DNA of 64,000 nt, from positions 3,534,001-3,598,000 of the forward strand of contig NZ_NEVS01000004.1 in NCBI RefSeq assembly GCF_002261215.1, given 5' to 3'. Both the position numbers and the translations under genes were made by a program. Source of the stretch: Bordetella genomosp. 11 (GTDB lineage Bacteria > Pseudomonadota > Gammaproteobacteria > Burkholderiales > Burkholderiaceae_B). A model generated the notes under the pieces. The model saw only the letters and a program-made list of their open reading frames with translations, was not told where the DNA came from and did no database searches. This document shows positions 35,000-42,963 of this stretch, in pieces (position 1 is the stretch's first letter; each line of letters opens with the position of its first letter).

Positions 35000-36864
35000 A
35001 AGCCTTCCCTGCCCCGCCAGCGCATGATCTCACCGCGGGTCGGCGTGCGCGCAACCGTCTCGGTGAAGTGATTGATCGATACGTAGCCCGAAAAGAACGC
35101 CTGCAGCACGGCGGAAAACAGGAAAGCGCTGCCGCCCTGGAAAGCGCCGTCATCCAGGGTGAGCGTGACCTCCAGCCCCCGGCCGAAGCAGGCGGGACCG
35201 GGCAGCGGCAGCCGCCGTGTCACGCCCCGCGATGCGACGCCGACGAGGCCCGTGATTTGACGTTTGCCCACGGCATCGGTCTCATGGCAATAAAGGTCCA
35301 GCAGTTCACGCAGTGTGCGAGCCGCCGTGTCGGCGCCGTCGTCCAGCAGCGATCGGTAGTTCAGCGACAGATGGTTCAACAGCCGCCATGCCGCGGCGCC
35401 GTCCCCCATTCCGGGCCGCGGTTCGCTGGGCCCGGCGACGCAACGGACGCTCCGCACCGGCAGTTCGTCGTCGAAGAGGAAGTCCGTGGCGCCCACGCCT
35501 ACTGGCATGGACAAGGGAAGATCGCGATTGGTGCAAAGCGCGTCGACGCCCAGCTGCTGGAGATGGCCACCGATGGGTGCGTCATGCATGTCGACCAGGG
35601 CGATATGGACGTCGCTGCCCATGTAGCGCGAACGCGCGCCGTCGCGCAGCTCCCGCTCCGTCGGTCGCCGCGGCTCGCGTCGCAACTGGAAAAACGCGCC
35701 GCCGGTCAGGCGCTGCGCTTGCGGGTCGCGCGCGCGGAAGAACGGTTCGAATATCCGCGGCGCTTCGTCGAACGCGCCGTAGCCGCGCGCGGCGTCGATG
35801 CTATAGATCTCGAAATCGATGGGCCGGCTGCGATCGGGCACCACATGGAACTCGAACTTGCCCGGCTCCAGGGCCACCCGGTCCGCACGGTGCGGAAACA
35901 GATTGATGGCCGGGGTGCAATGCAGGCAGAAGTTGGAAGCGTCGACGATTTTTCCGAGCTTGGCATCATAGGTGTCCAGCAGCAGGACCACATCGAACAC
36001 GGCACCGTCGCAACGGCGCAGCGGCGCCTGGAGTCCGCGCAGCTCCACGAACAGATAACGTTCGGGGAAAGCGAAATATTCCTGTATCAGCCGATAGCCG
36101 CGAAACGCTTGACGCGACGGCGGCAGCAGCGCCTCGTCATCCGAAAAGCCCAGCGGCGCGACGCAGGCCGGTCCCAGGGGGAGCTGCCATCCCGCGGTAT
36201 GCGAAGGCGCCGACGCCCACCCCTGCAGGACATGTCCCACGAGGATCTCGTAGAGCTTTGCCGGCAGCGCATCCGCGCCGCGCAGGAACAGCGGCAGACG
36301 GTCCAGGCTCAGCGACGCCGGCGGCACCTTGCCGTGCAGCTCGAAGCGCAGGCGCAGAACGGCTTCCGTATGGCGGCGCGTGTCGGGCGGCACGCTACCG
36401 ACACTGCCCATATAGGGTGTGTACTCGGCCTCTCGCAACCGCAGGGGCCAGAGCGTCGTATCATGCGCGGTGCGATACTGGCAGCGCGTCGTCCCGTGCT
36501 TGTCCAGATTGCTTTTCAGGATGCTGGCGCGGGGGATCCGATGCCCTCCGGCCAGGCCGGGATGCCCCAAGTCCGGCTGGAACTGAACAACGGCCATCGA
36601 CGGCGTAGGCGCGAGATACTGCGGGTAGATCATCTCCGCCAGGTGCCGGGTGAAGCGCGGGAACTCCGCTTCCAACTTCATCCGGGTCCGTGCCGCCAGG
36701 AAGCTGAAGCCCTCCAGCAACCGCTCGACATAGGGATCCGCGCATTCGAACCCCTCCAGTCCCAGCCGCCCGGCAATTTTGGGGTAGGCCGCGGCGAACT
36801 CGCTGCCCATTTCGCGGAGATACCGCAGCTCCTCGTTGTAATAGCGCAAGAATTCCGGGTTCAT
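34984..36864 (-). CDS. tssF: Type VI secretion baseplate protein TssF
   Basis: This 626-residue protein of the VasA/ImpG family is the largest wedge subunit of the baseplate. The start MNPEFLRYYNEELRYLREMG is diagnostic and overlaps the tssE stop by four bases, which rules out a frame extension 33 codons longer. Family marks include FARKYPKIA-like EFAAAYPKIAGRLGL, PYVERLLEGFSFLAAR and the C-terminal GSAFLFSAVLQAFFSGYVSINHFTET. It forms a 2:1 wedge with TssG. Confidence 0.94.
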   Translation of the reverse strand: MNPEFLRYYNEELRYLREMGSEFAAAYPKIAGRLGLEGFECADPYVERLLEGFSFLAARTRMKLEAEFPRFTRHLAEMIYPQYLAPTPSMAVVQFQPDLGHPGLAGGHRIPRASILKSNLDKHGTTRCQYRTAHDTTLWPLRLREAEYTPYMGSVGSVPPDTRRHTEAVLRLRFELHGKVPPASLSLDRLPLFLRGADALPAKLYEILVGHVLQGWASAPSHTAGWQLPLGPACVAPLGFSDDEALLPPSRQAFRGYRLIQEYFAFPERYLFVELRGLQAPLRRCDGAVFDVVLLLDTYDAKLGKIVDASNFCLHCTPAINLFPHRADRVALEPGKFEFHVVPDRSRPIDFEIYSIDAARGYGAFDEAPRIFEPFFRARDPQAQRLTGGAFFQLRREPRRPTERELRDGARSRYMGSDVHIALVDMHDAPIGGHLQQLGVDALCTNRDLPLSMPVGVGATDFLFDDELPVRSVRCVAGPSEPRPGMGDGAAAWRLLNHLSLNYRSLLDDGADTAARTLRELLDLYCHETDAVGKRQITGLVGVASRGVTRRLPLPGPACFGRGLEVTLTLDDGAFQGGSAFLFSAVLQAFFSGYVSINHFTETVARTPTRGEIMRWRGREGLCHTL

Positions 36865-37373
36865 TGGCGTCCTTGCGACGAACTCGTGCCGACCCGCATC
36901 CGGCCGGTCTCCAGATCCAGCTCTGTCATCAGATACAAGCGCTCCGGATAGGGCTGCGCCCACAGATCGCCCTCGACGAGGAAGGCCATGGTGTTCCTGC
37001 CGGCATCCCGTTCGGGCGCGACAGGCGACACCTTCAGGGTATCGGCAAGGATCCTGGGTTCGAATCGCCGCAGCGTCTCGGCGATATCCCGGGCCAAGCC
37101 GAGCTTATCGACGTTCGATGCGACCTTGCCGGCGTAGTCGGGCAGGCCCGCATTCAGGACGGAATCGGCGATGGCGGGATACGCTTCCAGGTCGACCGCG
37201 TACAAGCTCCGCGCATTCAAAAGATGGCCGATATCCCGCAATACCCCATCGCGAAGCTGCCGCAGGGAAATCACCCTGCGCTCCCGGGATTCGAGCGCAG
37301 TATCGGGTTGTAAATCGGTCAGCCTATCGAGAAGCGCCGGCTGAAGCCGGTTCCTGCTGACGAGTTCGGCCAT
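36861..37373 (-). CDS. tssE: Type VI secretion baseplate protein TssE
   Basis: This 170-residue gp25/lysozyme-like baseplate subunit helps start sheath polymerisation. The N-terminal LLDRLTD, the SLRQLRDGVLRDIGHLLNARS stretch and the C-terminal ETLRRFEPRILADTLKVSP fit the GPW/gp25 family, including the ERF/RFEPR type motif. Its start is 110 bases downstream of hcp, after a strong stem-loop, so it is the first gene of the second part of the operon. It overlaps tssF by four bases. Confidence 0.92.
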   Translation of the reverse strand: MAELVSRNRLQPALLDRLTDLQPDTALESRERRVISLRQLRDGVLRDIGHLLNARSLYAVDLEAYPAIADSVLNAGLPDYAGKVASNVDKLGLARDIAETLRRFEPRILADTLKVSPVAPERDAGRNTMAFLVEGDLWAQPYPERLYLMTELDLETGRMRVGTSSSQGRQ

Positions 37374-37401
37374 GCTGCTATTGGAGAATCAAGCGGGTGG
37401 G

Positions 37402-37440
37402 GTAGCGGCCGGGCTGCCTGTGTGGTTGCCCGGCCGCTAC
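37402..37440 (-). terminator. Strong stem-loop between hcp and tssE
   Basis: A perfect 12-bp inverted repeat (GTAGCGGCCGGG with CCCGGCCGCTAC, 15-base loop) lies 44 bases after the hcp stop. No T-run follows in the direction of transcription. It is better seen as an mRNA-stabilising or partial-termination hairpin that would raise Hcp relative to the baseplate proteins than as a full terminator. Confidence 0.6.
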
Positions 37441-37483
37441 AGGCCGCAGCCTTAAGGTCGCTCAGCCAAAGGCTATGCGCAGA

Positions 37484-37978
37484 TCAGAATGCCTGGTTCG
37501 CCACGCGATCGAAGCCGCGGGTGCCGGTGGGCTTGATCGTGCCGTCGTTGGTCATCTGGAACGTATTGATGGTGATTCGCTTGTAATAAATGAAGAAGTT
37601 ATCGATGCCACCTACGTTGCCCGAATTGAAATCCAGAATGCTGCAGTTCTCGAGCTTCCAGCTTTCCGCGATCGTCAGCGTGTTCTGGCCGTCGCGGGTG
37701 TACTGATAGATCGTGATTTCGGGGATCGCGAGATGCTTGTCGAAAGCCGATGCCAGTTTGGGACTGGCGCCGCAATTGGGCTTGGCCACCACGATATCGG
37801 TGTAATTGACGGTACCCGGGCGCATCTGGCCACCCATTACGATCCGACCCGAATTGCCGGCCGTATAGCTGGCATTAAGCAAGTCCACCTGCCCTTCGGC
37901 GCCAGCCAACTCGGACATGCCGGGAATGTCCTTGCCGAAGTCACCCGTCCAGCGCAGCGGCTCTTGGCTCAAATCCAT
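37484..37978 (-). CDS. hcp: Type VI secretion tube protein Hcp (TssD)
   Basis: This 164-residue protein should form the hexameric rings of the inner tube that is fired out of the cell. The DDEGIP-type start is replaced by DFGKDIPGMSELAGAEGQVDLLNASY; the core beta-barrel segments DIVVAKPNCGASPKLASAFDKH and ITIYQYTRDGQNTLTIAESWKLENCSI are clear. AGGAG precedes the ATG by seven bases. Stem-loops lie on both sides of the gene. It is a member of the Hcp family on pattern and position. Confidence 0.92.
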   Translation of the reverse strand: MDLSQEPLRWTGDFGKDIPGMSELAGAEGQVDLLNASYTAGNSGRIVMGGQMRPGTVNYTDIVVAKPNCGASPKLASAFDKHLAIPEITIYQYTRDGQNTLTIAESWKLENCSILDFNSGNVGGIDNFFIYYKRITINTFQMTNDGTIKPTGTRGFDRVANQAF

Positions 37979-38004
37979 TGTGTTTCTCCTGATTCGTGTT
38001 ACGC

Positions 38005-38049
38005 AAAAAAAAGCCGAATATCAAGCCAGACGGGAAGTTTCCGTCGGCT
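38005..38049 (-). terminator. Stem-loop with T-run between tssC and hcp (overlaps a possible hcp promoter)
   Basis: Read leftward, arms AGCCGA and TCGGCT enclose an inner hairpin (near GACGGAAACTTCCCGTC) and are followed by eight T, the form of an intrinsic terminator. The same stretch also offers a -35 (TTGATA), a 17-bp spacer and a weak -10 (TAACAC) just ahead of the hcp ribosome-binding site. The element could therefore limit tssBC read-through while hcp starts anew. Confidence 0.5.
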
Positions 38050-38083
38050 ATGCAACGGCGGCGCAATGACGCGTCCGTCGTAT

Positions 38084-39586
38084 TTACTTCCCTTCGACGG
38101 CGGGAAGCTTGCTGACCAACCGCAATGAAACGGTGAGCCCTTCAAGCTGGTAATGCGGTTTCAGATAAATCTTCGACGTATAGAAACCGGGGTTGCCCTC
38201 GACCTCTTCGACCGTGACGGCGGCATCGCTCAAGGGCTTCATGGCCTTGACGATCTCCGACGATTGCGTCGGCATCCCATCCATGTACTTCAGGATCCAA
38301 CGGTATAGCCATCGTTGCATCTCTTCCTTCGTCTTGAAGGAACCGATCTTGTCGCGGGCGATGCACTTCAGGTAATGCGCGAAGCGGCAGCAGGCAAACA
38401 GATAGGGCAGGCGCGCCGACAGGTTGGCATTGGCTGTGGCTTCCGCATCGTCGTACTCGGTGGGAAGCTGCAGCGATTGCGCGCCGATGAAGGCCGCGGT
38501 TCCGCTATTCTTCATATGCACCAGCGGCAGGAATCCCGCCTTGGACAGCTCCGCTTCGCGGCGATCGCTGATCGCGACTTCGGTCGGGCAGACAACGTCG
38601 ACGCCGCCATCGTCCGTCGGGAACAGGTGCACCGGCAGGCCGTCGACCGCGCCGCCGGATTCGACACCCCGGATGCGCGAGCACCAGCCGTATTCGACGA
38701 ACGATCGATTGATGTTCACCGCCATGGCATAGGCGGCATTGGCCCAGGTGAAGCGGTCGGAATTGCCGGAACCCGTGTCCTCCTCGAACGCGAACTCGTC
38801 CACCGGGTTCGACCGCGCGCCATAGGGTGCACGAGCAAGGAAGCGCGGCAGCGCCAGGCCGATATAACGCGAATCCTCGGATTCGCGCAGCGCGCGCCAG
38901 GCGGCATGCTCGGGCGTCTGGAACAGCTTGTTGATATCGCGCGGATTGGCGAGGTCACGCCAAGATTCCAGCAGCATCACCGCGGGCGATGCGCCAGCCA
39001 GGAAGGGCGTGTGGGAAGCCGCGCAGATCTTCGCGATCTGGGTCAATAGATCGACGTCACGGGCGCTATTGTCGAAGTAGTAGTCGCCCACGAGGGTGCC
39101 GTACGGCTGGCCGCCGAACTGGCCGAACTCTTCCTCGTAGATCTTCTTGAAGAGAGGGCTTTGGTCCCACGCCGAACCTTTGTACTTCTTCAGCGTCTTG
39201 TACAGGTCCGTCTTGGAGACGTTCATGACGCGGATCTTCATCTGCTCGCTGGTCTCGGTATTGCTTACCAGGTAGTCCAGTCCGCGCCACGCGCCTTCCA
39301 CCGTCCGGAACTCTTCGCAGTTCAAGATGGCGTTGATCTGCAACGTTAGCTTGCGGTCTATCTCTGCGACCATGGACTGTACCGTCTCCATGACATCGCC
39401 GGAGATCAGCTTGGCGTCTTTCAGCGCATACTCGGCCAGGGTCGTGATGGACTGCTCGACCGCGCGCCGCGCCTCGTCATTCTTGGGTCTGAATTCCTTC
39501 AGCAACAGGCTGGAGAAGTCGCCACCGACATCCTCGACTGCCGCTTGCCCGTTGGCCAGCTCAGCCACTGACACTGTTTCACTCAT
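38084..39586 (-). CDS. tssC: Type VI secretion contractile sheath large subunit TssC (VipB)
   Basis: This 500-residue sheath protein polymerises with TssB around the Hcp tube. Family marks are abundant: IDRKLTLQINAILNCEEFRTVEGAWRGLDYLV near residue 90, DPQSPLFKKIYEEEFGQFGG-like SPLFKKIYEEEFGQFGGQPYG, ANAAYAMAVNINRSF with GWCSRIRG, and PCRFAHYLK-like CCRFAHYLKCIARDK. The N-terminal helix that binds ClpV is expected within the first 40 residues. It lies 27 bases after tssB. Confidence 0.96.
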   Translation of the reverse strand: MSETVSVAELANGQAAVEDVGGDFSSLLLKEFRPKNDEARRAVEQSITTLAEYALKDAKLISGDVMETVQSMVAEIDRKLTLQINAILNCEEFRTVEGAWRGLDYLVSNTETSEQMKIRVMNVSKTDLYKTLKKYKGSAWDQSPLFKKIYEEEFGQFGGQPYGTLVGDYYFDNSARDVDLLTQIAKICAASHTPFLAGASPAVMLLESWRDLANPRDINKLFQTPEHAAWRALRESEDSRYIGLALPRFLARAPYGARSNPVDEFAFEEDTGSGNSDRFTWANAAYAMAVNINRSFVEYGWCSRIRGVESGGAVDGLPVHLFPTDDGGVDVVCPTEVAISDRREAELSKAGFLPLVHMKNSGTAAFIGAQSLQLPTEYDDAEATANANLSARLPYLFACCRFAHYLKCIARDKIGSFKTKEEMQRWLYRWILKYMDGMPTQSSEIVKAMKPLSDAAVTVEEVEGNPGFYTSKIYLKPHYQLEGLTVSLRLVSKLPAVEGK

Positions 39587-39613
39587 GCTCTATCCTCGTT
39601 AACTTCGGGAGAT

Positions 39614-40198
39614 TTACGACTGCGGCGCCTCGTCGTTCCCCGGCTGGTCCGCCGCAGGGGCGTCCTGCGCGCCGGCTCCGGCGTCCGCGCCTTCCTGGTT
39701 GCCGGCCGGCTTGGCCGTTTCGGCCAGGGTCTGCATCAACGCGGGATCGGCCAACAGCTGGGACACCATGTCCTCGGCCGACACCTTTCCATCCATATAG
39801 GTCATCAGGTTGGACAAATGGCTGCGCGCTTCCAGCAGACGGCGCAAGGGCTCGACCTTGCGGGCAATGGCCGCGGGCGAGAAGTCGTCCATGGATTCGA
39901 ACGTGATGTCCACGCCCAGATTCCCTTCGCCAGTCAAGGCATTGGGCACGGAGGTCGCCACGCGCGGTTTGATCGCGGCCATGCGGGCGTCGAAGTTCTC
40001 GCTATCGAACTCGAGGAACTTGCGCCCGGCGACCGGCGGCAGCTCTTCGAGCGACTGGCCGGACAAATCGGACATGACCCCCACGACGAACGGCAGGTTC
40101 ACCTTCTTTTCCGATCCGTTTACCTCGACGTCATACTCGATCTGGACGCGGGGCGGACGCATGCGCCCGATCGACTTTTGACTACTTTCCTTTGCCAT
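39614..40198 (-). CDS. tssB: Type VI secretion contractile sheath small subunit TssB (VipA)
   Basis: This 194-residue partner of TssC forms the contractile sheath. RPPRVQIEYDVEVNGSEKKVNLPFVVGVMSDLSG near the N-terminus and PPVAGRKFLEFDSENFDARMAAIKPRV are diagnostic. The helical C-terminus (about 110-155) leads into a disordered tail of Ala, Asp, Pro and Gln (about 163-194) that is longer than in many relatives. It is 14 bases downstream of tssA. Confidence 0.96.
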   Translation of the reverse strand: MAKESSQKSIGRMRPPRVQIEYDVEVNGSEKKVNLPFVVGVMSDLSGQSLEELPPVAGRKFLEFDSENFDARMAAIKPRVATSVPNALTGEGNLGVDITFESMDDFSPAAIARKVEPLRRLLEARSHLSNLMTYMDGKVSAEDMVSQLLADPALMQTLAETAKPAGNQEGADAGAGAQDAPAADQPGNDEAPQS

Positions 40199-40212
40199 CC
40201 GGAATATCTCCG

Positions 40213-41529
40213 TTAGTGGGTTGAATAAGCTTCCGACGGATCGATACCGGGATGAGGCATCTCGGGACGAATACCAAGAAGAAAGCCGATTTCCGCAGAT
40301 CCCTGCGGAGCCAGCTCAGACATGAGCTCGATGAAGTTCATATTGATGAGACGCTTGGCGCGCTGGAGCAGCACGGGCACCGGACTGCCCGGCTCCTGGT
40401 GCGCGTAGTACTCGCAAATGCGGTCCAATTGCCGGGCGACATCGTCGCGGCTGCGGATATCGCCATCCGCGCCGGCGCTCGGCATCGCGGCCGCATCGTC
40501 GACCTCGGCGTACTCGACCGAGGGAACGCACTCCGGCTCGACAGCCTCCACGGCCTTGCCGGGATGGTGCGAGAGATAGCCCTGCACCGCCCTGGCGGCG
40601 TGACGCAGGGCCGCGGGCAGCTTCTCCACCGCCAACGCGCCCCCCGGCTGCGTATGTTGGGCCAGCAGCGCCTCGATGCGCTCGAGACATCCGCATACGT
40701 ATTCCAGCAGAGCCAGGCAGGCTTCGACATCCGCATAGCCAACAGCGTGAACAGCGGCTTCGATCAGGCCAGGCTCGGGCGCTTGTTCATCCGGGCGAGG
40801 CGCTATCTCTCCCGCCGCGATCTCGATATCGCGCAGACATACGGGTCCGAACATCGAAGAGCGGACCAATGGCGCAAGCCGGACCTGGCCCAGGACGCCA
40901 TCCATGTCATCCAGCGCAACCAGAATGTTGAGCCGCTCCACGGGATCGTTGTCCTCGTCGAGCATGGGATGCACATGATCCCAATAACGCTCGATGCAGG
41001 TTTCGATGAAAGAGAGCCCGTCGGCCAGGCCGGGAAAGCCATGCTGGCCTACCAGCACGCGCACCAGCCACACGGCCAGGCGCAGATCGCGGGTACGCGC
41101 AAGCAGTTTCAGCACGAGCGGCTTGACCAGCTTCCAATCGGGACCGGCTGCCTCGATGCGCATGCTGCCGTACTCGACGGCCGCCGTGCCCTGCATGAGC
41201 CGCGCCAGCTCGATATAGTCAGCGTCGTATTGCAGATCCGGACCGCATGGCTGCTCGGCGGATATGTCCTGCAGATACTTGGACAGCTCTATGGTCGCCA
41301 GCCATGGTCGGGCGTGCCCCGCATCGCCCGCAAGAGTTCGATGTGCGCCAGGGGACACGGCGGCCTCGGACTGCAAGGCGCCGTCATGGACGGCGCCCTC
41401 AGCGGGAAGAACATCGATATCCGACACGATAATGTCTCTCTTGACTGCAGCTGGTGGGCTTTTGACTGGGGCTGCATCAATGCGAAGCGGTTTGCCTCGA
41501 TCCAGCGATGCGGGCTGCGGGAAGCACAT
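40213..41529 (-). CDS. tssA: Type VI secretion protein TssA (ImpA)
   Basis: This protein of up to 438 residues has the ImpA N-terminal domain beginning at ELSKYLQDISAEQPCGPDLQYD (about residue 81); family members initiate and cap sheath assembly. The C-terminal half is the shorter helical TssA type, ending with INMNFIELMSELAPQGSAEIGFLLG. The roughly 80 residues before the domain are unusual, Pro/Ala-rich, and the ATG has no good ribosome-binding site. A GTG at 41427 gives a 404-residue protein and may be the true start. It is the first gene of the leftward operon, with a sigma-54-like promoter upstream. Confidence 0.9.
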   Translation of the reverse strand: MCFPQPASLDRGKPLRIDAAPVKSPPAAVKRDIIVSDIDVLPAEGAVHDGALQSEAAVSPGAHRTLAGDAGHARPWLATIELSKYLQDISAEQPCGPDLQYDADYIELARLMQGTAAVEYGSMRIEAAGPDWKLVKPLVLKLLARTRDLRLAVWLVRVLVGQHGFPGLADGLSFIETCIERYWDHVHPMLDEDNDPVERLNILVALDDMDGVLGQVRLAPLVRSSMFGPVCLRDIEIAAGEIAPRPDEQAPEPGLIEAAVHAVGYADVEACLALLEYVCGCLERIEALLAQHTQPGGALAVEKLPAALRHAARAVQGYLSHHPGKAVEAVEPECVPSVEYAEVDDAAAMPSAGADGDIRSRDDVARQLDRICEYYAHQEPGSPVPVLLQRAKRLINMNFIELMSELAPQGSAEIGFLLGIRPEMPHPGIDPSEAYSTH

Positions 41530-41603
41530 CCGGTGGGATGCACGCCGACAGACGAGACTTTAAGGGCGGTGCCGCGGATCAAGAATCGGAGAAATCTGAG
41601 GCG

Positions 41604-41619
41604 CGCAAAAGAGTTGCCA
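41604..41619 (-). promoter_or_regulatory. Putative sigma-54 (-24/-12) promoter of the type VI operon
   Basis: On the minus strand TGGCAACTCTTTTGCG matches the RpoN consensus TGGCACG-N4-TTGCW with correct spacing, keeping the invariant GG and GC ten bases apart and differing at three other positions. Transcription would start near 41593, about 64 bases before the tssA ATG. No sigma-54 activator gene (VasH type) lies in the window, so one would have to act from elsewhere. Confidence 0.5.
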
Positions 41620-41685
41620 TCGCCGATTTCGCGGTCTGCTTTTGCAGGCGTTTGTTTTCTATTTAGGCGCGGCATCCTGTACGCC

Positions 41686-42909
41686 ATGACCGATGCGCGA
41701 ACCGCGACGAATCCGCTTTTGGCATCGGATGGATCCGCCATGTTCGAGCGCCATCTTCCTATGGATGGCACGGCAAGTTCCTACTGGATCACGCCCGGTT
41801 TCTCGGCGCGCCACCCATGCCCGCGACGCTATGTTTATGCCTGGGTCGGGACCGCCAACCTGGCGCCCGACAGGACAGGTCTAACAAAGATGACGGAAAC
41901 AGCGATACAAGCCGCCCAGGACAAAGCCAAACTAGCCCACATGCGCCTGGCGCGCAACCAGGTACTGGGGATGCGCGACTATGTGGATGACAGAACGAAC
42001 TACCGGCATGCCGCGGCCGAACGAATCCAGGAGATTTGCAACGTCCCTGCCAGCCAGGCGCCCCGTGTACTTGATGCCATGATTTCGGTGCTCACGCACG
42101 GGAGGCTGACGATCAACTTCTGCGCGGCCAACTTCTTCCTGGAGGTAAACCGCAGCGACACCTACGGCAATTGCTTCGAACGGTCCGTCGCGAACCGGGA
42201 TAAGGAGTCTTACCTGGAGAAGCGGAACAACATAGAGAAGAAACTGTTCGATTACCCGGGCGACTCGGCCAGGTATGTGCGCGGTAGCGGCATGAGCAGT
42301 GCGCATCGACGCTATGCGAACCCCCGGTCCGCAAGAGAGGAGATTGCCTATCACGCAACGCGATCGCCGAACTGGGCCATGATGCGTCCGCGTTACGGGG
42401 CGTTGGACTTCGGCCACTGCATTCATGGCGGAGCCAGCCTGGGCGATTACGGGAAGAGTTTTTTCGTGCTTCGCGGCCACATGAAGACGGCGGCTACCTA
42501 CACCGCCACCGATACGTTTTCCGTGGCGGAGGACCTGAAGCGCCGACGGGCCCAATATGGCGGCATCGCGCCCACCACGCACCAGGTGGCGGCGCGATTG
42601 CATGAAATGGAGAAAATCATCTACTACGCGCATCCCGGCATGGTGCGGCAGATCTACGCGTACGGCATGCGACTGAAACAGCGTGGCTCCGAAGCGGCCA
42701 TTAACTGGCACTTGCCCGGACACCTGACGCTCAACTACATCGAAGCCCAGCTGCATGCGGACCTGAGCTTCGAACGGGACGTGGAGTATATGTTCCTGTG
42801 CGCGTCGGAGATCAATGTGGCCCGCGGCCCGTCGTACAACCATCACGAGGTCCACAAGCACGCGGAGATGTTCGCACGCAGGCATGGCCTGACGCTGCGC
42901 TACCAGTAG
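41686..42909 (+). CDS. Candidate secreted effector, possibly DUF3626-like
   Basis: This protein of 407 residues (339 if started at the ATG at 41890) is divergent from tssA. I do not recognise a solved family. The stretch RPRYGALDFGHCIHGGASLGDYGKSFFVL followed by ATYTATDTF recalls the DUF3626 pattern, from memory only. The part before about residue 70 is low in structure, and the rest is helical, His/Arg/Tyr-rich, without signal peptide or membrane segment. Absence of a signal peptide and a place beside a secretion locus fit a type VI (or other) effector. The start is uncertain: neither ATG has a strong ribosome-binding site. Composition appears less GC-rich than the tss genes. No immunity gene is evident next to it. 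Confidence 0.55.
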   Translation: MTDARTATNPLLASDGSAMFERHLPMDGTASSYWITPGFSARHPCPRRYVYAWVGTANLAPDRTGLTKMTETAIQAAQDKAKLAHMRLARNQVLGMRDYVDDRTNYRHAAAERIQEICNVPASQAPRVLDAMISVLTHGRLTINFCAANFFLEVNRSDTYGNCFERSVANRDKESYLEKRNNIEKKLFDYPGDSARYVRGSGMSSAHRRYANPRSAREEIAYHATRSPNWAMMRPRYGALDFGHCIHGGASLGDYGKSFFVLRGHMKTAATYTATDTFSVAEDLKRRRAQYGGIAPTTHQVAARLHEMEKIIYYAHPGMVRQIYAYGMRLKQRGSEAAINWHLPGHLTLNYIEAQLHADLSFERDVEYMFLCASEINVARGPSYNHHEVHKHAEMFARRHGLTLRYQ

Positions 42910-42963
42910 CGGCCACCGAAGCGCGGCCGCCGCCGGGCCGGGCTAGAATCGGGGCGCCAGCCG

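Noticed and set aside
40252..41685. Plus-strand extension of the candidate effector gene across tssA
   Set aside because: The frame is open but lies opposite tssA and its translation has shadow composition; the product is taken to start at 41686 or 41890.
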